From the NCBI GenBank assembly GCA_028583605.1, contig CM053336.1, positions 22,491,004 to 22,555,003 on the forward strand: 64,000 nucleotides of DNA. Reading direction: 5' to 3'. Source of the stretch: Dastarcus helophoroides. Its lineage: Eukaryota; Arthropoda; Insecta; Coleoptera; Bothrideridae. This document shows positions 1 through 12,439 of the stretch, in pieces (position 1 is the first letter of the stretch; each line of letters opens with the position of its first letter). The notes below the pieces were generated by a model. The model saw only the letters and a program-made list of their open reading frames with translations, was not told the DNA's origin and did not search any database. The translations under genes were made by a program, and so were the position numbers.

Positions 1-356
1 AATTTGAGGAAGATGCTACCGACAGTAAGAGCGAACCGGCTGTGATAACGACGGAAAATGTTCAGGTGAATTTGGAAAGGAGCTTTAGTAAGCCCTCGAA
101 TGAAAATAATGTTGCTGTTCTCGATCCTAAACCACTGAGAAATGTGGAACTCCCCGTGGCTACCGTAGAGCCAATTAGGCAAGGATTCTGTAAGTTGCAC
201 TGCTTTAATGTTTGGAGGTTCTATAAGACGCGTGTTTTAGCTAATGGGGATGTTATAGTTACCCTTTTACCGGTTAATACGCGTTTTCCATGGGTTACTC
301 CAGCCCAATTTCGTCCAGAACTAGTCCCTGAAGAGCTAATGGCACAAGGCTTAACA
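1..356 (+). CDS. TMEM268-like (DUF4481) membrane protein, internal exon, 5-prime partial
   Basis: The exon is open from the left edge in the frame that starts at base 3 and ends at 356 on a codon boundary, followed by the consensus donor GTAAGT (357-362). Visible parts are an acidic, polar stretch (residues about 1-45), then a conserved block with GFCKLHCFNVWRFYKTRVL, a V-I-V-T-L-L-P strand, and the FPWVTPAQFRPELVPEELM segment that leads into the next exon. No start codon is in the window. Joined to 14598-15107 it reads ...MAQGLT-LTVEEYVQAM..., typical of the TMEM268 family, whose members are small two-helix membrane proteins of poorly known function. The family call comes from the whole joined protein, not from this exon alone. 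Confidence 0.8.
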
Positions 357-1150
357 GTAAGTACTTATATCTGTTCTGGTACGTTTGTTTCTCTGATTTA
401 AATTCAGTGAGCTATATTTTCAGTTAAGAGTTAGGCTACCAGATTGACCCAACTTGAAACAGGATATGCAATATGCTGTTTTATTTTATTATTGTTTTAC
501 CGAAAAAAATAATTATTTAATCTGTGTATAATCAAGCTATTTTTCTTAGTACAATTCGCAATGTCGCACTCTTTATAAACAATGATAATCTACATTATAA
601 CACAAATAAGATGTAATTCAGCATCGTTTTGGATCTTGAAAAATTAAACAAAGACCAATTAATAATTCACCTGATATAGGAAACGTGATTTATTAATTAT
701 ACAGAGAATCCAGAATGAGGAGAATTCTGAACGCACCCTATCCAAGTTGCTATCAAAACTACTTTCTTTTTTTAGTGCGATATAAATCTATGGTTTAGAA
801 ATTTGACAGTTTGACATTCCATTGGCGTGTAGGATTTATCATTTTCTAATTTTGTTTGTTAAATTAGAATGTTAGAATATTTTACTCTCTGTTTTTAATT
901 TCGAGTCAATTTTACGTCAATCAAGATGTCCTCTTGATGTTAGTGAGGGACGGACTTGTTATTGCGGCGTTGCCATTATATCGGGTGTTCAAATGAAAAA
1001 GTCACCGAGTTGACAGTGAAAATTTCTTATGTTTTTAAGGCATCTCTTAAATAGATTATTAGTGATTGACAACTGCAAAGTTTTAATACATCTGAACTAC
1101 TATCATAACAAATCTTCCGATAAAAGATTTCGTCAAAGAAAATAATTTTC
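357..1150. other. start of the first visible intron, AT-rich, no gene seen
   Basis: Follows the GTAAGT donor. AT-rich sequence without a long frame, splice-bounded exon or clear transposon end. The degenerate TTTCGAC array begins gradually after about 1150. Confidence 0.5.
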
Positions 1151-4100
1151 TAAAGGATTTTGATTAGAAATTTCTAACCTAAAAAAACGTTAAAATTCAA
1201 CTTTATATTTTATAGACGAGAAATTGTTTGAAACTTTATATTAAATCTGGAGTTTAAGCTTCAAATTTTTAAATCTAAAATTTAAATATTCCTTTTTGTA
1301 AATTAAAGATTAAAGTCAGAATTTCAAGTAAAAAAAGTGAACGTTTCTGAAAGTAATTTTCAATTTTTCGACTATTCGAAATTTTCAAAACTAAAAAAAA
1401 ATAATGACAAATTCAAAATTTTTAGAAAAAGTCGAAATTTGATAAAAATGGGAATTTGAAGTATTTCAACTTCAACCTTTCAAAATTTTTGCTTTTTTCA
1501 AATTCTCATTTCATAAAAAAACTCTAAATGTACAAAATAAGTCAGTTTTCGAGAAAAAGTCGAACTAAAAAAAGTTAAAATTTTGAAAAAGTAAAAATGT
1601 TTAAATGCCAAAATTTTGAAAAAAAAGTGAAAGTTCTGAAAGAATCCCATTATGCGAAGATTTCGAGTAAATGTATAAATTTGAAAAATAAATTTTCGAG
1701 TAAAGTGGTTTTTTGAAATCTTCGACCTCTTAAAAATATCGAAATTTCTATAAAAAAATTAAATTTTCAAACAAGTAAAAATTTTCAAATATTTTAAGCA
1801 AAAAAGGATAATATTTTAGAAAAGTACGATTTTCAGTAAAAGTCTAAACTTTAAAAAGAGTCGAAAGTTTTAGCAAGTGTCGATTCCAAAAGATTCCAAA
1901 ATAACAAAAAATTTCAGGATTTCCATTTTTTTTTTCAAAATTTCGATTTTTTCCCAAAATTTTAATTATTTTAAAAATGTCTATAGGTGGTACATTTGTC
2001 AAAATTTCTCATTTTTCCAATTTTGAACTTATTTTAAAAATGTTCAACTTTTTCAAAATTTGGGTTATTTCCCAAAAAAACTTAATTGCAAAATTCGACT
2101 CTTTCAAAACTTCGACTTTTTCTCGAAGTTTTTTGCTTTATTTTTCAAATAGGAGTTTTTCAATATTAGGAATTTTTCTCAATAATTTACTTAGTTTTGT
2201 AAATCTCCACTTTTTCAAAACCTCGACTTTCTCGAACATTTTATTTTTTGACCTAAGAAAAAAAGAAACTTCATTTTTTATGAAAATTTAGATTTTATTT
2301 AGTTGGGTTTGTTTATTTCGACTTTCTTCAAATTATGACTTATTTTGAAAATTATTTTCCCCATTTTTCTGAATTATTCGACTTTTTTTGAAGATTTCGA
2401 AGTTTTTAAACAAAATTAAAAAAAGATCGAAATTCTGATACAAATAGGAATTTTTGAAAAATGTGAAAATTTTTAAATGTCGAAATTGTTTAGAAAAAAC
2501 TAAATAAGAAAAAACTAAATAACAAATAATTTTTGAGGAAACAGCAAAAAAAGAAAATTTTGAAATGTCGATATTTTTAAAAAATTCGACAATTAAAAAA
2601 GTCAAGAATAAAAAAAATTGTAAAAAAAATTAAAATTTTGATTGAAATTTTAAATTGTGATAAAAATGGGAATTCGTAAAAAATTCTGGAAGGTTGAAGT
2701 CTTTTTTTAAATTCGACATTTACAAAAATGTCCAAATTTCGAGAAAGAATCGAAGTTTTGACGTTAAAATTTTGAGAAAAAGTCGAAATTTTGATAAAAT
2801 GACAATTTAGAAAGAGCGAATTTTGAAATATTTGAAAAAAGTCAAAATTCAGAAAAATATCTGAATATTTTTACTTCAGAAAATTTTTATTTTTTTTTAA
2901 TTTAGGATTTATTGTAAATTTCGACTTTTTGAAGATTTTTGATTTTTTGAAAGTTTCGACTTTTTTAACATTGCCGCATTTCAAAATTTTTATTATTTCC
3001 AAAATTTGACGTTTTTGTGAAAATTCTAATCTTTTTTCAATTTTCAAGGTCTTTACAAAAATATTCAAATTCAAATTTTTAACAGAATTTCGACTTTATC
3101 AAAATTTCGACTTTTTATCTAAGTTTCGACTTTTTCTCAAAATTTTGCTTTTTTCGCAAATTACAACAATTTTAAAAGATTTTGACATTTAAAATCTTCC
3201 ATTTTTCTCAAATTCCCATTTTTTAAAAAATTTCGAATATCAATTAAAATTTTAATATTTTTACAATTTTTTTGAAATTTTCGCTTTATGAATATTTTTA
3301 ATCTTTTGAAAGGTTTGATTTTTGAACATTTCTGCTTTCAAAATTTCTCTTATTTCCAAATCTTGACATTTTTGTGGAAATTTTGACTTTAAAATTTCAA
3401 TTTGTCGGAATCTTGCCATTTTTGTAGATCTCGGCGTTTTTTGAAACATTCATACTCGAATGTTTATCAAAATTTCGAGTTTCCTCAAAATTTCGTTTTC
3501 GACTTCGAATTTCGACTTTTCCTCGAAATTTTAACTTTTTCCTAAATTACAACAATTTTCAAAGATTTTGACATTTCAAAATGTCCACTTTTTTCAAATT
3601 ACCATTTTTATCAAAATATCGACAGTCAGTTAAATTTTTAATATTTTTACAATTTTTTTTAATTTTGACTTTTTTTGAAAATTTCCAGTTTTTAAATATG
3701 TCATTTCAAAATTTCCATTTTTTTCTGATTCCGGTAGCTCTCGAAAATTATTAGTAAATTTCGATTTTTGTTAACAATTTCGACATTAAAAATTTTCACA
3801 TTTTTCAAAAATTCCCATTTGTATCAGAATTTCGGCTTTTTTAAAATTTTGGGTTGGGTTTTTTGATTTTGTTTGAAAATTTGAAATTTTTAAAAAAAGT
3901 CGAATTCTTCAGAAAAATGGCAAAAACAATTTTCAAAAAAAGTCATTTTTTCAAGAAAGAGTCGAAATAAACAAACTCAACTATTTTTTTTTTTGGGAAA
4001 AAACCGTAATTTTGAAAAGGTTTGAAATTTCTAAAATAAGTTCCTTTGAAAAAAACCGAAAATTTTGAGAGAAAATCGAAATCTTTTGTTTTGAAATGTT

Positions 4101-6179
4101 CGATTTTTATAAAAAAATCGACACTTGCTGAAACTTTTGACTTTTTCCAAAATTTCTCCTTTTACTCAAAATTCCACTTTTGTAAAAAGTTCTCCCATTT
4201 TTGCTAAAAATTTTGAAAATATTTTTGTTTAATTTAATTGTTTTTATTTTAATTTATTGTTTAATTGTTTAATTTAATTTTTGATAAACATTTTGATATG
4301 TTTTAAATGTCGAAGATTTCAAAAAATCACTTTTCTCGAAACTTTTTTTTTTCAAAGTTTATGCTTTTAAACATTTTTACTTTTTAAAAATTTTGAATTT
4401 TTTTTGTTCGACTTTTTCTCGACAACTGACTTTTTTTGTACGTTTCGAGTTTATTTTTAAGTTTCAGCTATTCAGTTTTAACTGAAATAATTTTACTTTT
4501 TTTTTTTGAAAACAACTTTTTCGAACATTTTACCTTTCTCTGAGTTTTGATTTTTTTTTTAAATTGTGACAAAGATTTCAACCTTTTGAAATTTGCGACC
4601 TTTTTTCAACATTTTCAATTATTTTTTTCGGGAAATTTTGTCTCCTGTACATTTAGCTTTCTTGAAAAAATCAAAAAAAAAAAATTTTTTTAATTTTCTT
4701 TTCCTAAATTTCGATTTTTTTTAAAGAGTTGAATATTTGAAATTTTTTTAGTTAAATCCTTTTTTAATTTGTAGTTATTTCGTATAATTTTATTTTTTCT
4801 AATAGTTTAGATTTTTTTGTAACCTAGGCTTCTTTGAAAAAAATCAAAATTCTGACTGTTCTGAAAATCTCGCCATTTTATCAACATTTTGGACTTTTTC
4901 AAATTTTTAATTTCTTTTTTTTTTGTATAATTTCGGTTTTTTGTTTTGACTCTTGCAAATTTGTTTTGTTTGAAACATTCAACTATTCTTTGCAAATTTT
5001 GATTACTTTAAAATTTTCGTTTTTATACCAAAATTTTAGCTTTTTTCAAAATCTTCAATTTCTCAAATTTTTGAAAAATTCTCCTTTTTTTTTGAAAACT
5101 TCTACTGTTTTGAAAATTTTACCTTTCTTGAAGTTTCGAATTTTTTTTGAAAATTGTGGTATAAAAATGTCAACTTTTTGAAAATTTTGTCATTTTTTAA
5201 AAAGTTTTTATTTGTTTTGGAAATTTTGACTGGAAATTTCGTTTTTTTTTTAATTTTTATTTAACTGTTTCGAACATTTTGACGTTTTCTCGAAAATTTA
5301 AAGTTTTTGAAAGGTTTGCCCTTTTTGATAATTTCTACTTTTCCATAATTTCGACTTTTTAAAAAATTACACTGAAATTTTCGCCTTTTTTAATCAAAAG
5401 TTTTTTTTTAATTTGGAGTTTTGTTTGTTTAATTTAACTTTTTCTCGACGTTTCGACTTTTTTGTAAGTTTAAGTTTTTCTGAAAAACTTGGCGTTTTTT
5501 TACAAACAACTGTTTTGAAAATTTCGTCTTTTTATCAAAATTTTGGATTTTTTCAGAATTCTGATCAAAAATTTTCGACTTTTCTTGTGAATTGCAACTT
5601 TTTAAAATTTCGACTTTTTGAAATATTCGATCTCATCACAATTTCAACTTTTTTTTAGTTCGAATTTTTTCAAGATGTTGGCTTGTTCTAGAAATTTTAA
5701 TTTTTTTGACCATTCCTCAACAATTTTTTGAAGAAATACGACTTTTTTGAAAATTTCGATTTCAGAAATGTTGACCTTTTTTTTGAAATTTCGACTTTTA
5801 AAAATATCTACTTTTTTGAAATCTTAAATTTTTCAAAATCTCGACTTTTTTCTCCAAATTTTTACTTTTTGCAACTTTCAAATCTTTCAGAATTTTGACT
5901 TCATCAAAATTTTGACATTTTTGATATTATCTACTTTGTTTTTAAAATGTCGTGTTTTTCCCTAAATTTTGTCTTTTTTGAGTCTGTTCTTCAAATTTGG
6001 ACTTTTCTTGAAAATTGACACTTTTCTTTTTCAAAATTTATCATTTTTAATTTTGATGATTTTCTAAATTTCGATTTATTAAGGAATTCCATTTTTTTTC
6101 AAAATTTTCGCATCTTTAAAATTCGTTTTTTTTTTAAATTTCGATATTTTCTAGATGTTCTATCCGTTTTTTTTTTAAA

Positions 6180-6890
6180 TTTCAACTTTTTCTGTTTTAT
6201 TTTGAGCTTTTTCTTAAAATTTCGACTTTTGTAACTTATTTTGAAAAATCTGACTTTCTTGAAAATGTTTTAAAATTTTTCACATTTTTTAAAATTTCGA
6301 ACTTTTTAACTTGATAATTTTTCGAAGTTTTTAGTCTTTCTTTTAGAACATTTTAACTTTTTCTGTTTTACTTTCAAGTTTGTCTTGAAATTTTTATTTT
6401 TGTAAGTTTTTTTGGAAAAATCTGATTTTCTTTAAAATATTTCAAAATTTTTCACATTTTTTGAAATTACTTAACTTGATAATTTCTCGATGTTTTTGGA
6501 CTTATTTTTAGAAAATTTAAACTTTTTCTGTTTTAATTTCAACTCTCTTGAAATTTTGACTTTTGTAAGTTTTTTTTTTAATCTGACTTTCTTGAAAATA
6601 TTTCAAAATTTTTCACATTTGTTTGAAATTTCGAACCTTTTCATTTATAATTTCTCGATGTTTTTGGTCTTTCTTTTAGAAAATTTCATCTTTTTCTGTT
6701 TTAATTTCAACCTTTTCTTGAAATTTTGACTTTCGTAAGTTTCTTTCTTTTCTTTCTTAAAAATGTTTTAAAATTTTTCACATTTTTTGAAATTTTAAAC
6801 TTTCTAACTTGATATTTCTCGATGTTTTTGGCTTTTCTTTTAGAAAATTTCAACCTTTGATATTTTAATTTTAACTTTTTCTTGAAGTTT
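6180..6890 (+). repeat. higher-order repeat of about 165 bp, four or more copies
   Basis: The same longer phrase recurs in order: CTTGAAATTTTGACTTTTGT, then a TCTGACTTTCTTGAAAAT motif, then TTTCAAAATTTTTCACATTT, then AACTTGATAATTTCTCGATG. The CACATTT landmark falls at 6281, 6453, 6614 and 6779, spacings of 172, 161 and 165. A diverged copy with CACATTT at 7471 continues the series. This shows recent tandem amplification of a multi-unit block inside the older short-unit array. Confidence 0.75.
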
Positions 6891-7253
6891 TGACTTATGT
6901 AAGTTATTTTGTTTTAATCTTAGCTTCTTGAAAAATTTGTTTTCAATATTTTGATTTTTTTGGGCGTTTTCAATTTTTTTATAAATTCAACTTTTTTGAA
7001 AATAAAAGCAGTTTTTAAAAACGTGGACATTTTTTAAAAATTTTGACTTTTCAAGCTTCTCGCCTTGAAAAAAGGATGGATTTATCTAGTTTGTTTTCAA
7101 AATTTCTTGTTTTTCACCAAATTTTTACTTTTTTGAAAGTTTGTGCTTCTGTAAAATTTGCATTTGTTTCAAAATTTATCATTTTTCTTTTAATTTTGAC
7201 TACTTTCTAAATCTTAACGTTATTGAGAAATTCTGCTTTTTTACACACTTTTT

Positions 7254-7332
7254 TTTGTTGTTTTTTTGAAAATTGCGATTTTTTAAAAAAATTTGTTGTT
7301 TTTTTGAAAATTGCGATTTTTTAAAAAAATTT
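7254..7332 (+). repeat. exact tandem duplication, 38-bp unit
   Basis: Bases 7254-7291 are repeated without a mismatch at 7292-7329, and three more bases still match. The unit contains GAAAATTGCGATTTTTTAAA. The surrounding array copies are far more diverged, so this is a young duplication. Confidence 0.9.
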
Positions 7333-7799
7333 TGCCGTTTTAAAATTCTGATTTTTTTTTAAGTTTCAATATTTTTGGCCATTTTTTAAATTTCAATATT
7401 TCCTGTTTTAATTTCAGCTTTTTTCTTGAAATTGTAATTTTGTAACTTTTTTGAAAGTTTCCAAAATTTTCACATTTTTTTGAAATTTCAAATTTTCTAA
7501 TTTGATATTTTCTCGATGTCTTTGGCCTGTTTTCTAGAACATTTCAACTTTTTTTTTCTTAGTTTCAACTTTTTCTTGAAATTTAGACTTTTGTAAGTTT
7601 TTTAAAAAAATCTCACTTTCTTGACAATTTCGATTTTTTTGAATATTTGGATCCTTTTAAATATTCTGATTTTGTTGAACGCTTTAAATTTTTTCACAAA
7701 TTCGACATTTTTAGAATGAGTTTTTAAAAACGTCAACTTTTTGAAAATTTTGACTTTTCAAACTTCCCACCTTGAAAAAAAAATTAAGTTAAAATATAA

Positions 7800-9756
7800 A
7801 CTTAAAGATTTCAATCGCACGTTCGAAGTAAAAGTCAAAATTTTGATAATATTTAATATTTTACGAATTTTTTGTTTTTTTTAGGACTTTATTTGGATTC
7901 CAAAGGTAAAGTAAGAAATTTTAATTTGTTGAAAAATTGACTTAAAGTCGATAACAAAGTTTAAATTTTGGTACTAAAGATGATAATGTCAGTGTTTTTA
8001 AAAAGTAAATTTCTTTTTAAACTTAAAATCATCGAGTCTAAATTTTGAGATTAGGAAGTCGAAAATTCAAGAAAAAACGAAATTTTAAGGTGAATTTGAA
8101 ATGCGATATTAATGATTTATGGTAGATAATTATTTGTTGCAATATTGAAATTCCTACAACAATGTTTAATGTTCAATTGCAAAATAATATTCCTCTGAGA
8201 ATATTTTTTAGGTTTTGCTGGATCTATCCCGCACTGATCTCCTTAAATCTTGTTGAAATTCATATTCTTGCCATCAGTCAGTACAGCTTCGCTGATTTGT
8301 AGGTTTGATTAGTTGCCGTTTCGAACCCCAATGTCGATTACGCGTTTTTTAATACTATAACATGTCTTACTCATAATTACATAATACTTTTAATATTAGA
8401 GCATCTTGGTAACGCAAATTAGCTTGATGGTAACGAGAAATCACAATTTTTTCCCTATCTAAAACTGCTCAACGTGTCTAAGAAATTTTTCACATTAATA
8501 ATAATAATTTTTCATATTAATAAACCGTTGGAAAAGTTCTGATAAAGTGATAAAGCGATAAAGCGAGTCGGAGACTGAAGTGCTTAACGGTGGAAGAGTG
8601 TTTTTAAAATTGCCTGAAAGATATGAATTGATTTAAGTTAATTTTGTTGACTTCAAAACACGTTTTATCAACGAAACTACAGCAATAAATTATAAATAAT
8701 GTAATGTCTGAGCTATTGTTAAAGTTCCAAAGATAAAATAGCTTTAAATGATTCATTAAACTGAACAAGGACGAACAGGTATGTCATGTACATGCTATCG
8801 TATTATTGTCGTTACGATTCTCTTGGTAATTGCTTTTTCGATTAATTACCTCGATGTAGATCAATATGATGCGATTGATTTTTTTTTACTCAACTAGTGA
8901 ATTTTTTACTTTACGTGTACTTCAATAAAATTTACGTTTTAATGAACCCATAGAACTCAGTTCGTGCAGAATTGTCAAATATGTATTTCACTCCGTAAAT
9001 GTTGCAATAAATTACACAACTCATTCTGGGCTTACTATTATAGTTTCTTTACATATACAGGGTGTTAAGGATAAGTTCGGCTAAACTTCACAGACATAAT
9101 TCTATCGATGAAAATAATTAGGGTTTTTTTATGTCACAATTTTCGATTCAGAGCTTAATACGGGAGTTACGGAGTGTTATAATTTTTTTTTCTTTTATCC
9201 ATTGTTATTATTATTATTATTTGAATGTAGTATTTTTTTATGGTAGAGGTATACCATTAATAATAATATTTAAATTGCATATACTTTTTATATGAAAATG
9301 TTAAGCATATTAAAGAAAACTCCGATTATCTCGTTACCCCTCAATTTTACGAAAACTTAACGAGAATATCTCTTTTGCTAAAAATTGATCGGAAATTCTA
9401 TATAATATATTGAAATTTTGCAAATGTCAATGGCGCCAAATGTTTTGAAATAAGAAGTTTATTATGCTGTATATGTGTCTAGTAAAAAATGAAACAAAAT
9501 AAATAGTATTTTAAATGCTTCATATAAATGCACTTTAGTAATGTTTAAAAAAAACGTCTGCCATTGTAGTTTTCTAGAAAAAAAAAATCCAATGTTTTTA
9601 GTTTTCTTTAAATAATTTAAAAAGTATTAACTTTACTTCAGATTTGTTTTTTGCATATTGTTTAGCACTGAAATACATCATTTTTAACCAACATCGCGGC
9701 CCTTTAAGTTAGCAATATCTTAGTGATGGGAGTCGAAAAGGTGGCACCCTATATAA
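7800..9756. other. intronic AT-rich sequence, no gene seen
   Basis: Mostly single-copy-looking AT-rich DNA. At 9055 a TA is followed by CAGGGTGTTAAGG, a motif often found at ends of Tc1/mariner-like elements. No matching opposite end was found, so it is at most a fragment. No splice-bounded exon is evident. Confidence 0.4.
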
Positions 9757-12230
9757 TCAGAATATGGACCACTTGCACCCTTACCAGTTGAGCCCCAACA
9801 ACTTGAACTGCTTGCGCCTTTCATTAAAATAATTATATCGGATATTGATTATAAACAGAGATTACTTCTTATTTACTTACAGAAGTTTTTAAAATGAATT
9901 AGAACTTTGTTATAAACAATTGAGGTGCTGAAAGGTGCTTCCCAAATAGGGTGTTTGTTAAATAAATCTAATTCTTTCTTTATTATGTTTATTATTATTT
10001 GCCAACTCACTGCAATGCAAAATTAAATATCCCAGGGATGCAGCCAGAAAAAACGGAAGCTACTTTCTAATTTTAAACTTTAAATTAAATTTTGAAATTT
10101 TTAGGAAACATCGTATGTTACGTAAAAAAAGTAACATCGAAATTTCTAAAATAAAGTTAAAAATTCTATAAAATGTCAAATCATGATGTTTTAAACGTAC
10201 TTTTATGAAAACACATATAAAAATTAAAAGGTAAACCCTAAATTTTGGGGAAAAAGTAAAAGTTTCCAAAAACCATAATTTGCATCATTCTTTTGCAATC
10301 GAAATCTTAGAAAAAAGTAAAGAGTAAAGTAATTACAAATTAATCGTTGAAATTAAAAAAAAACTGAATTTATAAAAAAAATCAGATAAAAAGCTGAAAT
10401 CTTGAGATCACGGTTAAAATTTCAATTTCATATATCGAAATAGAGAAATATTTTGAAATATATTGAAAAAAAATCTTTTTAACCTTTATTTTATTATTAT
10501 TATTTTAAAATTTAGAAAAACTTAAAATATTAAGCAAATTCAAAGTTCTAAAAAAAGGATTTTAAAATAATCGAATTCGCAAAAAAGTCAACATCTTCAA
10601 AAATAACTGTTTAGAAAATTGTCAACAAACCATAAAAATTTAAATATTTCCAAACTGGGCCGAAGAAATGTTAAATAAATTGAAAAAAACTTAAAAAATA
10701 AGTTGAAATTTTGACAAAAAGTTCGAAATTTTCAAAAAAAAAAGTCAAAATCTGTCGAATTGTTTTATACAGTTCGTTCAAAGATATAAATTTCCAGGAA
10801 AAGGCAATTTTTTTAAAATTCAAATTTATAAAAGTTTGCAATTTCGGAAAAAAAGAAAAATGTGAAAAAAGATCTCGAAATTTTCAAAAAAAGTCGAAAT
10901 TTAAAAAAAACAAATTTGCAAAAAGGGAACAGTTTTGAATTGAAATTTTAAAAAAGGTTCACATTCTGAAAAAGTCAACTTTAAAAAAAAGTTGAAATTT
11001 TGATGATAAAATGTCGAAATTTGGAAATTTTGCAAAAATATTTTTTTTAAATAAGAGGGAAAGTAATTTAAATTTTAAACAAGATTCGAAGCAAAAAAAA
11101 ATGAAAATTTTTAAAAAAAGACAATGTTTTTAAAATTAAATATATTTCAAAATTAAATAAAAGTAAAAATGAAAAAAAAATCGAAACTTTGAGAAGGGCT
11201 CAAAATTTTAGGTCCACATTTTCAAGAAATTAGAAATTTTCAAGTAAATTTCAAAATTTTCAATGATAAAATTCAGAGAAACAAAGTTTTTCAAAAAAAG
11301 TCAAAAATTTCCAGAAAAAGTCGGAATTTTGAAAAAATGTCCAAATGTAGCAATTAACTCAAAATTTAGAAAAAAGGGCGACATTGTTGAGAGTTGAAGT
11401 TTTCAGTTGGCATAAATTTGAAATTTAAAATTTTCAAAATTAGTCGAAATATTGAAAAGTTTCGAAAAGTTAAAAATGTTCAATAACAATCGACATTCGA
11501 ATTTTTATTTAAATTTCAACAGTTTCAAGTGAGCTGATGTTGTAAAAAGTTCAAATTTTCAACAATTGGAATTAAAAAAAACATTTTAAGTCAGATTTGC
11601 CGATAAAAAAACAAAACTAAAGAGATTTAATAAAAGTATAAATTTTCTATAGGAAAAGGAATTTTGAATAAGATCAGAATCTTCAGAAATATGTCGAAAA
11701 TTTCAAAAAAGTGGGTTTTTCAAAAAATTCTAAATTTGGAAAAGCAAGCGGATTTTTTAAAAAAGTCGAAATTTCCAACAAGGAAAAGTTTTAATAGACA
11801 AATTTTTCAAAACAAGTCAGAGTTTTTAGAAAAATCAAAATATACCTATATTTTACAAAAAAGTCACCAATTTTAAAGAAGTAGGACTTTTCAGAAGAGT
11901 CAAAATTAAGTTGAAATTTCAAGAAAAAGTCGAAATTTTGAGAGTCGACATTTTTAAAGATAAGTAAAAATTTTAAGGAAAGGACGAAACATTGATAAGT
12001 GAAGCGTTGAAAAGTGTGTATATTAAAATGTTAGAATTTAAAAAAAATTCAAGTTTTCATAATACTCGAATTTTACAAAAAAAAGTTTGAATTTTCAAAA
12101 AACTATTGATAATGCAAGTTTAAGAAAAGCGCAAGTGGTTCGATTGATAACAGGATAAAATGAGTCGAGCGCAAGTGGGTCGATAATTGCTTGGAGCACA
12201 AGCGGTTTGGGCGCAAGTGGTACGACACTG
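9757..12230. mobile_element. hAT-like non-autonomous element with array interior
   Basis: The left end reads CAGAATATGGACCACTTGC. The reverse complement of the right end reads CAGTGTCGTACCACTTGCGC. The two share the CAG terminus and the CCACTTGC block. Several more copies of GCGCAAGTGG lie just inside the right end (12130-12220), and diverged inverted copies lie inside the left end (9773-9815), as subterminal repeats do. The interior (about 10060-12110) is an A-rich-strand TTTCGAC array. The 8-bp flanks TATATAAT and TATAGGAA match at only 5 positions, so the target duplication is weak. There is no transposase frame. Confidence 0.5.
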
Positions 12231-12235
12231 TATAG

Positions 12236-12425
12236 GAAAAGCGTAGTGGTTGATAATGTTTCATATAAATCCTTACTAATATATAAATGCGAAAGTGTAT
12301 TTGTCTGTTTGTCCGCTTCAGTGTTGCCATATCTCGCGCACTTTCTCGATTTTCTACTCTCCCGCATATGGTACGACTCATTTTCTGTGTAGATAAATGC
12401 AAAGCTTAGCAATGACAACATAACG
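12236..12425. repeat. dispersed repeat fragment with TTTGTCTGTTTGTCC motif
   Basis: Contains TACTAATATATAAATGCGAA followed by GTGTATTTGTCTGTTTGTCC. This phrase is familiar from dispersed repeats in many arthropod genomes, though its class cannot be fixed here. Overlapping frames on both strands (61-125 codons) are unlikely to be genes. Confidence 0.4.
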
Positions 12426-12439
12426 ACATCGTGAGGGTT

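Larger units (their letters stand above)
1180..7790. repeat. TTTCGAC-type degenerate satellite array, block 1
   Basis: About 6.6 kb made of variants of a short unit close to TTTTGAAAATTTCGAC, all inside the intron of the TMEM268-like gene. The polarity flips along the block. The + strand is A-rich (GTCGAAATTTTGAAAA) at about 1380-1880, 2390-2860 and 3880-4110. It is T-rich (TTTTCAAAATTTCGAC) at about 1900-2330, 2870-3880 and 4110-7780. Frames of 60-115 codons inside it encode only F, L, I, K and S-rich low-complexity peptides, so they are not genes. Confidence 0.85.

Noticed and set aside
1977..6729. Open frames of 60-115 codons in the first array, both strands
   Set aside because: Composition is only F, L, I, K, N and S from repeat units; no splice sites, start context or domain. 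They are by-products of AT-rich repeats.
1180..7790. CRISPR-like regular repeats
   Set aside because: Units are degenerate, without constant spacers or cas genes, in eukaryotic DNA.
8320..8345. tRNA-like TTCGAACCCC word
   Set aside because: No A-box, acceptor stem or cloverleaf around it.
9055..9180. A complete Tc1/mariner-like element starting TACAGGGTGTTAAGG
   Set aside because: No right end or transposase remnant could be matched to it.
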